DNA of 41,314 bases from an uncultured Bacteroidaceae bacterium (GTDB lineage: Bacteria; Bacteroidota; Bacteroidia; Bacteroidales; Bacteroidaceae): contig CAJONZ010000008.1 of the NCBI GenBank assembly GCA_905236065.1, positions 1 through 41,314 of the forward strand. The letters are read 5' to 3'. Positions 7,020-15,902 of this stretch are shown piece after piece. The notes under the pieces were generated by a model. It did no database searches and was not told the origin of the DNA. It saw nothing but the letters and a program-made list of their open reading frames with translations. A program made the position numbers and the translations under genes. How positions within the stretch are numbered: position 1 is the first letter of the stretch; each line of letters begins with the position of its first letter.

Positions 7020-10000
7020 TTATTTAGCGTATTCTTCTGCCTCGCCTTCCTCCTTGATACGGGCACCCATCACGAGGTATGCGGTCGGTGCAGCAACAAA
7101 GAGAGAAGAAAGCGTACCGATGAAGACACCGAGAATCATTGCGAATGAGAATGGACGAATGCTGTCACCTCCCAATGCGAAGATTACAAGCAGCACAACC
7201 AAAGTGGAGACTGAGGTGTTGATGGTACGGGTAAGACAGGCATTGAGCGAGTCGTTGAAGTTCTGCTGACGGTCGCGGCGTGGATGGCGCTGGAAGGTCT
7301 CACGGATACGGTCGAAGACCACCACCTTGTCGTTGATGGAGTAACCGATTACGGTGAGGATGGCACCGATGAACGTCTGGTCAATCTCAAGCGAGAATGG
7401 CATCCAACCATAACAGAGCGAGAAGGCTCCGATAACGAGGATGGTATCGACAACGAGGGCAAGGATTGAACCTACAGAGTATGCCACGTTGCGGAATCGG
7501 ATGAGAATATAGACGAAGATGACCACGATGGCGAAGAGTACGGAGAGAATGGCTCCGCGTGTGATGTCCTCTGCGATGGAAGGACCAACCTTCTGCGAAG
7601 AAACGATGGAACCACCTGCACGGTTGTCACGATCGAGGAACTCGGCCTCTGTCACGCTTTCATCAACCATACCGCCATCAACGAATGCCTGATAGAGCAT
7701 ACCCTCAATCTTGGCATCGGCCTCGGCGTTGTTCTCCTTAATAAGGTAGTTGGTAGAAACACGCACGTTATTACCGTCCGTACCGAGTGCAATAACCGTT
7801 ACGTTGATGGCTTCCTCGGTTGGGTTGTTTGCCTCGAACTGCTTAACGATGGCAGCCTTCACGTCTTCTGTCTGAACAGGGTTGATGAACTCAACCTTAT
7901 AGTTGCGACCACCCGTGAAGTCGATGGACTGGCTGAGGCCACGGACGAAGAAGCTGACAATGGCAACTGCAACGAGGGCACCGAACACCATGAATGACTT
8001 CTTGTACTTACCCATGAAATTAATCTTGGTGTCCTGCATCCAGTTGTTGAGCGAAAGCTTGGTGTTGAACTTCAGATTCTGCCACTTGCCCTTGTTGACA
8101 AAGTGCTCATAGACGATACGAGTGAGCCATACGGCGGTGAAGAATGAGCAGACGATACCAATCATCAGGGTCGTAGCGAAGCCCTTGATGGGGCCTGTAC
8201 CGAAGTTGTAGAGGATGATACCCGTCAGGATGGTCGTTACGTTCGAGTCGAAGATGGCAGAGAATGCGTTGCTATAACCCGCATCAATGGCGTTCTTGAT
8301 GTTCTTGCCTGTACGCATTTCCTCTTTGGTGCGTTCGTAGATGAGCACGTTGGCATCGACGGCCATACCAAGGGTGAGCACCATACCGGCAATACCTGAC
8401 ATGGTCAATGCGGCACCCAGACTGGTAAGAATACCGAACGAGAAGAAGAAGTTGAGCATGAGGGCGCAGTTCGCAACCATACCTTCACGAATACCATACA
8501 TGAGAACCATGTAGAGCATCAGGACGATGAAGGCAACGATACAAGAGATGAAGCCTGCCTCGATAGACTGCTGGCCAAGGGTCGGGCCGACGATGTCCTC
8601 CTGGACAATCTGTGCAGGAGCCGGCATCTTACCAGACTGGAGCACGTTCGCAAGGTCCTTGGTATCGTTAGTTGTGAAGTTGCCGGTAATCTGTGAGCTA
8701 CCGCCGTCAATCTTGCCGTTTACATTCGGGGCAGAATAAACAAGGTTGTCAAGCACGATGGCAATGGCGTGGCCAACGTTTGCCTCCGTGAGGCTGGACC
8801 ACTTACGGGCACCCTCCGTGTTCATCTTCATAGAAACACATGGGTTGCCGTACTGGTCGAACTCGTCCTTGGCTTCGGTTACAACTTCGCCTTCGAGCGG
8901 AGCACGGCCATTGGTGCCTGTGGTACGGATGGCATAAAGCTCAAACACCTTGCCACCCTTATCCATTGCCTTCACGCCCCACTTGAGTGAGAGGTCGTTC
9001 GGGAAAATCTGCTTGGCTGTCTGGCCTGTGAGCAAGCGGTTGATTTCAGCAGTATCGCTTGCAAGTGCATAACCGACCATACAACCGGCATTGCCCTGGA
9101 TAGGCTGAAGCATGGCGAAAAGAGGATTATCTTTCTTTGCCTCCTCGGTAGCCTTCCTCTGTGCCTTTCCTGCCTTGCGGGAAAGTTCCTCGGAAGGAAC
9201 CTGAGAAAGAAGAGCAGCAGCCTTGCTGGAGTCTGCCTGTGCTACGTTCTGTGCAGCACTATCGGTAGCCACACTGTCAACAGCGGAAACCTCTTCAGCT
9301 GCGACGCTGTCATTCATGGTCTCAGCACTGTTGCGAAGCGCATTGTTGAGCTGGCTGAGGTATGGGATGATGACCTGAGTGTCGTAAGTCTCCCAGAACT
9401 CAAGGTTTGCACTACCTTGGAGGAGTTTACGTACACGCTCAGGCTCCTTGATACCAGGAAGCTCGACCATGATGCGTCCACTTGCGCCTTCAATCTTCTG
9501 AATGTTGGGCTGAACAACGCCGAAACGGTCGATACGTGTGCGAAGCACGTTGAAAGAGTTGTTGACAGCCTCATCAACGCTTTCGCGGAGAACGCTCTCT
9601 ACCTGTGCGTCTGAAGAGTTGGTGTTCACCTTACCCTTCAGCTGCTGTGTGGCAAAGATAGTGGCAAGAGGCTGACCCTTGCTGTTCTCTTTATAAGCCT
9701 TGACAAAAAGTGTAATGAAATCGCTCTGACTTTCCTCGCTTTCCTTGGCTGCCTGTGCGACAGATTTTGTGAAAGCCTCGTCAGTCTTGTGGTCGGCAAG
9801 TGTCTTTACAACCTCAGGAACACTCACTTCGAGGATGACGTTCATACCGCCCTTGAGGTCAAGACCCAGACCCACGGCGGTTTCACGGCAATCCTTCAGT
9901 GTGTAGCTGCCAAGGTAGAATGGAGTCGTGTTGAGCGAATCCAAGTAAAGCTCAGCATCTTCCTCGTCCATGCTTGCAGCCTGCTTCTCAACGTATGAAG

Positions 10001-10082
10001 TTGCAACGGAGAAAGACAGGTAGAAGCAGCAGATGAGTGTCAGCGCCACCGCAAGGAACTTGATAAATCCTTTGTTTTGCAT
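7020..10082 (-). CDS. secDF: Protein translocase subunit SecDF (fused)
   Basis: Fusion of SecD and SecF, which uses the proton-motive force to help the SecYEG channel release exported proteins into the periplasm. It has 1020 residues, as usual for Bacteroidetes SecDF. The SecD half starts with an N-terminal membrane segment, then GLGLDLKGGMNVILEV (about residue 70), a large periplasmic domain with low-complexity Ala/Ser/Glu stretches, and a membrane block with GMAVDANVLIYERTKEE. The SecF half begins near residue 690, with SIDFTGGRNYKVEF (about residue 719), VVIFVYILIRFR and GYSINDKVVVFDRIRET. A promoter of the TTTG-N20-TACCTTTG form lies inside the end of the next upstream gene and leaves a leader of about 190 nt. 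Confidence 0.97.
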   Translation of the reverse strand: MQNKGFIKFLAVALTLICCFYLSFSVATSYVEKQAASMDEEDAELYLDSLNTTPFYLGSYTLKDCRETAVGLGLDLKGGMNVILEVSVPEVVKTLADHKTDEAFTKSVAQAAKESEESQSDFITLFVKAYKENSKGQPLATIFATQQLKGKVNTNSSDAQVESVLRESVDEAVNNSFNVLRTRIDRFGVVQPNIQKIEGASGRIMVELPGIKEPERVRKLLQGSANLEFWETYDTQVIIPYLSQLNNALRNSAETMNDSVAAEEVSAVDSVATDSAAQNVAQADSSKAAALLSQVPSEELSRKAGKAQRKATEEAKKDNPLFAMLQPIQGNAGCMVGYALASDTAEINRLLTGQTAKQIFPNDLSLKWGVKAMDKGGKVFELYAIRTTGTNGRAPLEGEVVTEAKDEFDQYGNPCVSMKMNTEGARKWSSLTEANVGHAIAIVLDNLVYSAPNVNGKIDGGSSQITGNFTTNDTKDLANVLQSGKMPAPAQIVQEDIVGPTLGQQSIEAGFISCIVAFIVLMLYMVLMYGIREGMVANCALMLNFFFSFGILTSLGAALTMSGIAGMVLTLGMAVDANVLIYERTKEEMRTGKNIKNAIDAGYSNAFSAIFDSNVTTILTGIILYNFGTGPIKGFATTLMIGIVCSFFTAVWLTRIVYEHFVNKGKWQNLKFNTKLSLNNWMQDTKINFMGKYKKSFMVFGALVAVAIVSFFVRGLSQSIDFTGGRNYKVEFINPVQTEDVKAAIVKQFEANNPTEEAINVTVIALGTDGNNVRVSTNYLIKENNAEADAKIEGMLYQAFVDGGMVDESVTEAEFLDRDNRAGGSIVSSQKVGPSIAEDITRGAILSVLFAIVVIFVYILIRFRNVAYSVGSILALVVDTILVIGAFSLCYGWMPFSLEIDQTFIGAILTVIGYSINDKVVVFDRIRETFQRHPRRDRQQNFNDSLNACLTRTINTSVSTLVVLLVIFALGGDSIRPFSFAMILGVFIGTLSSLFVAAPTAYLVMGARIKEEGEAEEYAK

Positions 10083-10275
10083 TGTTGTTAAATAATTAAA
10101 GTAAAAATATTAGATTTGTTATTGTTTGTCTTATAAAGAGAACGGATTTCCGCAGTTTGGCGCAGCAACGAAGTTGGCTTTCTGCCGAAGGCTGTATCCA
10201 TTTGCTAAACACAACGCCCCCTTCCTTTCATTGCATGACGCTTTGCCGCAGATGTCCACTGCGGCATTCAAGCGG
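10083..10275 (-). promoter_or_regulatory. Long 5' leader of secDF with hairpin
   Basis: The predicted secDF transcript starts near 10269, leaving about 185 nt of untranslated leader. Near its 5' end is a perfect 7-bp stem with a 7-nt loop (GCCGCAG against CTGCGGC, 10245-10265). The last 50 nt before the start codon are very AT-rich. No known riboswitch was recognised. Confidence 0.4.
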
Positions 10276-10307
10276 CAAAGGTACGCTTTTTTTCATTTCG
10301 CACCAAA
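10276..10307 (-). promoter_or_regulatory. Bacteroidetes-type promoter of secDF
   Basis: On the minus strand TTTG (10304-10307) is followed by a 20-bp spacer and TACCTTTG (10276-10283), matching the -33/-7 consensus. It overlaps the 3' end of the EEP-family gene. Confidence 0.7.
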
Positions 10308-11366
10308 TTTTAAATAAGAAATGATGGGATAGTGGTCGCTACGCTTGCTGAAAGCGTCCACTTTTGCCTGATAAGGAGTAATATTGAGCGAAACAAGGAT
10401 GTTGTCAATGCGGAAATACATGCCCGACCGATTATAGCTGAAACCCACCCCGTTACCCGAACGTGTGTAGGCATCGTTCAGGATGCGCGTCAGCCTGTAA
10501 TGGGTGTAGGAAAGGCTGGGCGCATTGAAGTCACCGGCACAGATCACATATTTGCACGAAGTCTTTCGGATGTATTCAACGATGGAATCCGCCTGGGCTG
10601 CACGAACGGTGTTGGCCATCTTCAGCTTAACGATGAGTGAATCATACCGCTCCTCGTTTTCCTCATCCTCGGGGTCTTGAATGATACTCTTGTAATCTTC
10701 CTTGTCTTTCTGATTCAACTTATAAGATTCAAGATGGTTGTTGATAAGCAAAACCGTGTCAGCCCCTATGAGGATTTTGTACGCATAACTGCCATTGCCT
10801 TTCGACTCGTAGGGAATCTGCTCACAGCTTAGGATGGGATATTTGGACAGTATATTCACACTCAGTTTCTTATTTTCCTCCATCGGAATGTATGGATAAA
10901 TGCTATCGAAAACCTTCTTCTTTCGTTTCTCAGCTATCCCACCCGACTCTTGCAGGCAGACAATATCCGCTTGACTGCGAAGGATGTATTGCACAATCTC
11001 GTTCTCCTCCCAAGGGACAGTGTCATTTCCGCCAAAGTTCATGACGTTGTAACTCATCACCTTGATGGCACCTTCGGGCACCTCCGTCGGATAGTTTATC
11101 GGGCAGAAGGTGCGAATGTCACCAGCACAGGCCACCATGCCGACCAGACTGACGAGCATGTATCGCCGCTTGACAATGAGCCAGAACACCAGGAAGGCCG
11201 CGTTTATCACCAAAAACGCAGGAAAAATCATGCCAAAGTAAGAATAGTTCGGATATACCTGGCTGTTCAGGCAGGTAGTGTATGCACAGAAATTCATTGC
11301 CACAACCATCAGCAGGTTGATAGCAATGAGAATATAAAGGGGGATTCTCCGGATTCTAAATCTCAT
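10293..11366 (-). CDS. Endonuclease/exonuclease/phosphatase family membrane protein
   Basis: The N-terminal 90 residues hold about three hydrophobic segments (IPLYILIAINLLMVVAMNF, IFPAFLVINAAFLVFWLIV, MLVSLVGMVACAG). An EEP-fold catalytic domain follows: MSYNVMNFGG (start of the fold), IVCLQES (metal-binding Glu), INNHLESY, CAGDFNAPS (catalytic Asp/Asn) and a final SDHYPIISYL (catalytic Asp-His). The catalytic set appears complete. Family members cleave phosphodiesters in nucleic acid, phosphoinositides or sphingolipids; the substrate here is unknown. The gene starts 12 bp after the rhomboid gene stops, so the two form an operon, an arrangement also common next to HU in Bacteroidales. Confidence 0.88.
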   Translation of the reverse strand: MRFRIRRIPLYILIAINLLMVVAMNFCAYTTCLNSQVYPNYSYFGMIFPAFLVINAAFLVFWLIVKRRYMLVSLVGMVACAGDIRTFCPINYPTEVPEGAIKVMSYNVMNFGGNDTVPWEENEIVQYILRSQADIVCLQESGGIAEKRKKKVFDSIYPYIPMEENKKLSVNILSKYPILSCEQIPYESKGNGSYAYKILIGADTVLLINNHLESYKLNQKDKEDYKSIIQDPEDEENEERYDSLIVKLKMANTVRAAQADSIVEYIRKTSCKYVICAGDFNAPSLSYTHYRLTRILNDAYTRSGNGVGFSYNRSGMYFRIDNILVSLNITPYQAKVDAFSKRSDHYPIISYLKFGAK

Positions 11367-11378
11367 GGGGCAAAGGAT

Positions 11379-12182
11379 TTACGACCGTTTGCTGGCATCG
11401 AACAACGTTTTCATCTCCGCTTCGGTCAGGCTTTGATACCCACTCTGACGCACCTTGTCGAGAATGCGGTCAATCTCCTCGTTACGTGCTTTCTTCTGTT
11501 CGTTGTACTCGTAGTCGGCAACGTGTTTTCCCTCATAGCTGATGTGCATCTGTGGCTTCGTACTGCTTTGGGCCCAGAAGTTACTGCCGAAATCCATCTT
11601 TTTCCTGTACGCCTGTCCCTTCCAGTAGAGGATGAGCAACAGGCCGAAGAGCATACCGCCAAGGTGGGCGAAATGGGCCACGCCATCCCTTCCGCTTATG
11701 CCTTCGACAATCTCAATGACAGCATAAAGGCAGACAAACCATTTCGCTTTAATGGGGAAAGGAAAGGGGATGATGAACAAGCGCTCTTCGGGAAACGTCA
11801 TGCCAAACGCCAACAGGATTCCATAGACTGCGCCCGACGCTCCAACGGTCAGGGCATAGGGGGAGATGAGACCGACAAACTGTCCAGCCTCTTGAATGAG
11901 ACCGGCACCGATTCCACATATTATATAATATATAAGAAAACGCTGGGAACCCCACACCTGCTCCATGTGGCGTCCGAACATCCACAGGGCAAACAGGTTG
12001 AAGAAAATGTGCGAGAAACCCGCATGCATGAACATGTAGGTGACAATCTGGAAGGGACGGAAGAATGGATGCTCCACGTAATAAAGTCCGAGTACGGAGG
12101 ACAGATTCAGGGAAGGCATCAGCACATCCAAGATATATGCGGCAACGTTAATGGCAAGCAACGATTTGATTACTGGTGGCAT
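11379..12182 (-). CDS. Rhomboid family intramembrane serine protease
   Basis: An intramembrane serine protease of 267 residues. Visible features are the conserved PFQIVTYMFMHAGFSHIFFNLFALWMFG block in helices 1-2 (about residues 43-70), the catalytic serine in GASGAVYG (Ser about residue 116), and the catalytic histidine in AHLGGMLFG (about residue 173), followed by a soluble C-terminal tail of about 85 residues ending in LTEAEMKTLFDASKRS. The catalytic dyad is intact. Substrates are unknown. It is the first gene of a two-gene unit with the EEP-family protein and is transcribed away from HU. Confidence 0.93.
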   Translation of the reverse strand: MPPVIKSLLAINVAAYILDVLMPSLNLSSVLGLYYVEHPFFRPFQIVTYMFMHAGFSHIFFNLFALWMFGRHMEQVWGSQRFLIYYIICGIGAGLIQEAGQFVGLISPYALTVGASGAVYGILLAFGMTFPEERLFIIPFPFPIKAKWFVCLYAVIEIVEGISGRDGVAHFAHLGGMLFGLLLILYWKGQAYRKKMDFGSNFWAQSSTKPQMHISYEGKHVADYEYNEQKKARNEEIDRILDKVRQSGYQSLTEAEMKTLFDASKRS

Positions 12183-12235
12183 TTTGATGCTTAATTTTAA
12201 AAAGTGAATAGTTTAACGATAAATGAAATTGGCTG

Positions 12236-12243
12236 CAAAATTA
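12236..12243 (-). promoter_or_regulatory. -7 element TAATTTTG of the rhomboid-EEP operon
   Basis: TAATTTTG followed by GCAGCC on the minus strand, 54 bp before the rhomboid start. No TTTG is present at the expected -33 position. Confidence 0.5.
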
Positions 12244-12325
12244 GTTATTTTCCGTCAAAATCAAGCTAAAAAAGCATGAATAACATGATTTTTTCAATGT
12301 TTTCTGAAATTTTTCATCTTTTTTG

Positions 12326-12356
12326 TTTGTGCTGATAATTTAAAACCATATATTTG
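12326..12356 (+). promoter_or_regulatory. Bacteroidetes-type promoter of the HU gene
   Basis: TTTG (12326-12329), a 19-bp spacer, then TATATTTG (12349-12356) followed by GCATCGC: an exact match to the -33/-7 consensus. Transcription should start near 12363, giving a leader of about 135 nt. Confidence 0.8.
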
Positions 12357-12500
12357 CATCGCAAAAATAGGCGGATTTTGTTGAGGTTGAATGCATACGC
12401 AGAAATGGTAGTGCCTTTTTGAAAAACAATCCATTCGTAAATCAAAGAGAGATTTTTTCTATTATTAATACCAATATTTTATAACAACTTATTTTTAACC

Positions 12501-12773
12501 ATGAATAAAAGTGAACTCGTAAGTTCAATCGCAGCAAAGAGCGGTTTGAACAAAGAATCAGCAAAGAAGGCCCTTGATGCAACAGTAGAATCAATCGTTG
12601 AGGCACTCAAGGCAGGTGACAAGGTTGCACTTGTCGGTTTTGGCACATTCTCAGTATCTGAGCGTGCTGCACGTCAGGGCATCAATCCCGCTACAAAGCA
12701 GGCCATCAACATCCCAGCAAAGAAAGTTGCCAAGTTCAAGGCTGGTTCTGAGATTGAGGACGCTATCAACTGA
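12501..12773 (+). CDS. hup: HU family DNA-binding protein
   Basis: A nucleoid-associated histone-like protein of 90 residues, the standard length. It starts MNKSELVSSIAAKSGL, followed by the dimerisation helices, VALVGFGTFSVSERAAR (the strand leading into the DNA-binding arm), GINPATKQAINIPAKKVAKFKAG (arm and return strand) and a short final helix. The arm-tip proline motif NPAT is present. Its own strong promoter and a downstream terminator (12794-12844) indicate a single-gene transcript. Confidence 0.97.
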   Translation: MNKSELVSSIAAKSGLNKESAKKALDATVESIVEALKAGDKVALVGFGTFSVSERAARQGINPATKQAINIPAKKVAKFKAGSEIEDAIN

Positions 12774-12793
12774 TTTGATAGATTAAAACAAAT

Positions 12794-12844
12794 AAAAGCG
12801 CGTTGGAAGCGGCTCATCGTGGGCTATCCAATGTGCTTTTTTAT
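12794..12844 (+). terminator. Terminator after HU
   Basis: AAAAGCGCGTTGGA pairs with TCCAATGTGCTTTT with G:T pairs across a 20-nt loop, then a T run. It begins about 20 bp past the HU stop. Confidence 0.8.
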
Positions 12845-12909
12845 TTTTTCCTGTTGACCAGCGTGTTCTGCCCTTATCTTCATCCGGGTAGAGCCAGAAA
12901 CAGAAAGAC

Positions 12910-13512
12910 ATGAAAAAACTTTATATTCCCCCTCTGTTTGTGACTTTGATTCTCACTTTGTGCTGTGCGTGCAGCGGAGGGAAGAAAAAGGTGGAGGAAC
13001 CTCCCATTACCATCATTCCCGTAAAGGAGCTACCCGCTGTCATGGAGGCGCACGGCATTGTGGGCGACGGCTCATCCATGAACGTCCTTCAGCTTGTTCA
13101 GTCCGACGGCGACACCGTGGAGGTTCTCATTTCCAATCAAATGGTGATGGGCGGATTGCTCGTGGGCGACGAGGTCGATGTGGTCTATACCACCATTGAG
13201 GACTTTCCCGTTGCCCAGTTGGCGGTCAACACGACGGCCTTGGAACACCTTTGGTCGCAAAAGGGCACAGACGGCCACCTGCAAAGCCTCGAGCTCGACA
13301 AGAACGGGAAGGCTGCCACCTACGGCATGAGTATTGAATACGAAAAGTGGTCAGTCCAGAACGGCTTCCTCCTCTTGCAGACTCCCAAGAAGGTGCTCGA
13401 AGAGCGAGGCGTCGAAACCGACACCTTCCAAATCATGATGCTCACGGAGGACAGCCTCGTCCTCATGGCCCCCAACGCACCGATAGCATCGGCTTTCTAT
13501 CGGGACAACTAA
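12910..13512 (+). CDS. Small lipoprotein, possibly lipocalin-like
   Basis: A 200-residue protein with a lipoprotein signal: MKK, a hydrophobic core (FVTLILTLC) and a lipobox ending at Cys21, followed by SGGKKK. The mature protein starts with a short charged linker, then a domain with DGDTVEVLISNQMVMGGLLVGDEVDVVY (small beta-barrel-like) and a C-terminal half (LQSLELDKNGKAATYG through LTEDSLVLM) that resembles the repeated strand pattern of Bacteroidales lipocalin-like lipoproteins. It is probably attached to the outer or inner membrane facing the periplasm. Function unknown. It precedes the DUF2264 gene by 72 bp on the same strand and may be cotranscribed. Confidence 0.75.
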   Translation: MKKLYIPPLFVTLILTLCCACSGGKKKVEEPPITIIPVKELPAVMEAHGIVGDGSSMNVLQLVQSDGDTVEVLISNQMVMGGLLVGDEVDVVYTTIEDFPVAQLAVNTTALEHLWSQKGTDGHLQSLELDKNGKAATYGMSIEYEKWSVQNGFLLLQTPKKVLEERGVETDTFQIMMLTEDSLVLMAPNAPIASAFYRDN

Positions 13513-13584
13513 CAAACCTGATTATTGCCGTAGGCCATAAAACATCCATCAAGAAACTATCAACTTTAAAACCGAAAAACTAAT

Positions 13585-14931
13585 ATGATGAAAAAACTTT
13601 TTATCCTGTTGGCTCTATTGATGCCACTAACCGCTCTTGCTGCCAAAAAGAAAGTGCAACAGAAGACCGACCGCGAAGTCTGGGTTGACATCATGTACCA
13701 GATGGCAGAACCCGTCATGAAGAACATGGCCGAAGGAAAGCTTCAGCAGGTGATGGACACAGCCAACGGCTGCAAAAACCTGGAACTCTCCCCCACCTGG
13801 GACAAACGCAACAAGAAGGTGGCCTACATGGAAGCCTTTGGCCGCTTGCTCGCAGGTCTCGCCCCTTGGCTCAACCTCCCCGACGACAACACCCCCGAGT
13901 CGGCCAAGCGCAAGCAGCTCCGTGAGTGGACGCGAAAAGCCATCATCAATGCCGTTGACCCCAACTCGCCCGACCGTCTGGGCTGGGAGAGCGGCGGTCA
14001 GACCCTGGTCGATGGTGCCTACGTCGTCGAGGGCCTCTACCGTGGCTACGACTCCCTCTGGGTGCCCCTGCCACAGGAGACCAAAAACCTCTATATCAAG
14101 GAAATCAAGGGACTTCGCCGCTACGATCCACCCTACACCAACTGGTTCCTCTTCGTCGGTATGGAAGAGAGCTTCCTGATGTACGTGGGTGCCGATGCCG
14201 ACCCCTTCCGCATCAAGACCGCCATGTCGAAAGTCGAGGAATGGTACATCGGCGACGGCATCTACAGCGACGGCCCCTCATTCGCCTTCGACTACTACAA
14301 CTCATTCGTCATCCAGCCCATGTACCTGGAGTGCCTGGAAATGATTAGTGCCCGTCAGGGAAACAACAGCTACCTTATCCGCTCCAAGGACGGCAAGCGC
14401 AACACCGCCAACAACCGTGTGAAGGAAGTGCGCAAGCGTATGCAGAAATGGTCTGTCATCCTCGAACGCTTCATCTCCCCCGAAGGCACCTTCCCCGTTG
14501 TGGGCCGCAGCATCCCCTACCGCATGGCCACCCTTCAGCCACTGGCCCAGTTGGCATGGCGCAAGCAACTGCCTCAGGAACTGCATGAAGGCCAGGTGCG
14601 TTCTGCCCTGACAGCCGTTGCCAACCGCATGTTCTACGGCCAAGTTGAGAACCCCGCCAAGGACGCCTCCCCCATGAGCAAAAACTACAACGAGGGCGGC
14701 TTCCTCACCATCGGTTTCGTCGGCCCGCACCCCAACGTGGCCGACTGGTACACCAACAACGGCTCGCTCTACATGACCAGCCTCGCCTTCATGGCCCTCG
14801 GCCTGCCCGAAACCGACTCCTTCTGGACGGCACCCGCCGAGAAATGGACCTCCAAAAAAGCCTGGGAAGGCGACGACTTCCCCAAAGATCACAAGTGGGA
14901 CATCAACCGCGAAATTCTCTATTGGGAGTAA
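13585..14931 (+). CDS. DUF2264 domain-containing exported protein
   Basis: 448 residues with a clear signal peptide (MMKKLFILLALLMPLTALAA). The rest matches the DUF2264 family, a probable alpha/alpha-toroid fold: YMEAFGRLLAGLAPWL (about residue 85), PDRLGWESGGQTLVDGAYVVEGLYR (about residue 130), NWFLFVGMEESFL, GDGIYSDGPSFAFDYYNSFVIQPMY (about residue 225) and EGTFPVVGRSIPYR. Family members are often found near polysaccharide-degrading enzymes and are suspected glycan-active proteins, but no activity can be assigned here. An ATG two codons in (13588) is an equivalent start. It ends in a terminator at 14961-14989. Confidence 0.88.
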   Translation: MMKKLFILLALLMPLTALAAKKKVQQKTDREVWVDIMYQMAEPVMKNMAEGKLQQVMDTANGCKNLELSPTWDKRNKKVAYMEAFGRLLAGLAPWLNLPDDNTPESAKRKQLREWTRKAIINAVDPNSPDRLGWESGGQTLVDGAYVVEGLYRGYDSLWVPLPQETKNLYIKEIKGLRRYDPPYTNWFLFVGMEESFLMYVGADADPFRIKTAMSKVEEWYIGDGIYSDGPSFAFDYYNSFVIQPMYLECLEMISARQGNNSYLIRSKDGKRNTANNRVKEVRKRMQKWSVILERFISPEGTFPVVGRSIPYRMATLQPLAQLAWRKQLPQELHEGQVRSALTAVANRMFYGQVENPAKDASPMSKNYNEGGFLTIGFVGPHPNVADWYTNNGSLYMTSLAFMALGLPETDSFWTAPAEKWTSKKAWEGDDFPKDHKWDINREILYWE

Positions 14932-14960
14932 AACGCCTGACCACAGCCACATACACCTGC

Positions 14961-14989
14961 AAAATCCGTCTCATTACGAGGCGGATTTT
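14961..14989 (+). terminator. Terminator after the DUF2264 gene
   Basis: AAAATCCGTCTC pairs with GAGGCGGATTTT (one G:T pair) across a 5-nt loop, followed by CTGTTTTTG, about 29 bp past the stop codon. Confidence 0.85.
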
Positions 14990-15049
14990 CTGTTTTTGAT
15001 AGCCCCCTTCACTCATAATCCTCCAACGCAGGGCTCCATTTTTCCCAAC

Positions 15050-15185
15050 GCTTCGCTCCAAAAGTTTATTCTCGCCGAGAATAAAAAATATATCGTCGCC
15101 ATATTTAATATTCTCGACGCAAATATTAAATATGGCGACGAGAATAATCTTTTACACAGAAGCGTCGAAAGATTTTCAGCGAAGC
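15050..15185. repeat. Nested palindrome cluster
   Basis: A perfect 19-bp inverted repeat (CGTCGCCATATTTAATATT at 15094-15112 and its complement at 15122-15140) with a 9-nt loop. Beside it is a second palindrome, TTATTCTCG-C-CGAGAATAA (15066-15084). An outer pair GCTTCGCT/AGCGAAGC (15050-15057 and 15178-15185) encloses both. The 136-bp block is AT-rich inside and does not look like a simple terminator. Confidence 0.8.
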
Positions 15186-15315
15186 AGTACGGTTTTTTCA
15201 CTTCAGAACAAATAGTTTTGTATCAATAATCTCATACCACCTTACAAACCTCCATCGTCATGCGATTGGGAAAATTGGGGGAGAATTGATGAAGCCCTAT
15301 TGGATGATTTCTGTT

Positions 15316-15900
15316 TTAAGCCGTGATTCGTTGCAGGTAAAGCAGGCTTTCGGGACCGAGGTTGAAAATGAGGTCGATGATGGAGAGATCGGGGAGAAAG
15401 CCGTGCTTGTGAGAAAAGACTTGATAATAGGGAGGACATTCGGTTACGTTCGGATGTCCTTCTGCTTTTTGGAAATCTTGGGTGCGATGGATTTCCGGCT
15501 GCAAGTCGATGAGTTCGCAGCATTTTTCTATCAGACATTCGTTCAAGTCCAACAGAAAGGTCCATTTCTTTTGGTAGATGGGGCGGAAGTCGTCTTGCAG
15601 GTATTCAAAAAAAGGGGAGTTGTAGTAGCTGGCTTCCAAGGCGTTCCAGTGCTGGTGCTGCCAGTCTTGATGATAGCTGATGCGCACGTCCTTCATCAGG
15701 CACTTTCCACCCGCCAGGAAGTTGCTCTTATCCACGGGCACGGTGAGTTGCAACGCCCCGTTTGGAGCGTCAATGACACAACGGTTTCGCAAGGTCTGCT
15801 TGTGGAAATGTTCGTATTGCTCAATATAGCATGGTTCGCCCGAACAAAGTTGGGCGAACCATGATATGGGTGGAAGGTATGCGGACGGAAGTGTCATCAT
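15316..15900 (-). CDS. WbqC family protein
   Basis: A 194-residue WbqC-like protein. Recognisable segments are LPSAYLPPISWFAQL at the N-terminus, YIEQYEHFHKQTLRNRCVI, LQLTVPVDKSNF, VRISYHQDWQHQHWNALEASYYNSPFFEYLQDDF (the most conserved family stretch) and LLDLNECLIEKCCELI. WbqC was first noted in O-antigen gene clusters, but its reaction is not settled. It starts only 2 bp after the lepB stop, so it is cotranscribed and probably translationally coupled with lepB; dapB-lepB-wbqC is a recurring order in Bacteroidales. Confidence 0.88.
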   Translation of the reverse strand: MMTLPSAYLPPISWFAQLCSGEPCYIEQYEHFHKQTLRNRCVIDAPNGALQLTVPVDKSNFLAGGKCLMKDVRISYHQDWQHQHWNALEASYYNSPFFEYLQDDFRPIYQKKWTFLLDLNECLIEKCCELIDLQPEIHRTQDFQKAEGHPNVTECPPYYQVFSHKHGFLPDLSIIDLIFNLGPESLLYLQRITA

Positions 15901-15902
15901 GC

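Larger units (their letters stand above)
12183..12500. other. Divergent AT-rich regulatory region between rhomboid and HU genes
   Basis: 318 bp without a gene. It holds a minus-strand -7 box for the rhomboid gene (12236-12243), a complete plus-strand promoter for HU (12326-12356), and an AT-rich HU leader of about 135 nt. Nothing else was recognised. Confidence 0.6.
14932..15315. other. Intergenic region with terminator and palindrome cluster
   Basis: 384 bp between the convergent DUF2264 and wbqC genes. It contains the DUF2264 terminator (14961-14989) and a nested set of inverted repeats (15050-15185). No coding frame with recognisable homology was seen. Confidence 0.6.

Noticed and set aside
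10950-12194. A 414-residue plus-strand open frame
   Set aside because: It runs antisense through both the EEP-family and rhomboid genes, which carry complete catalytic motifs.
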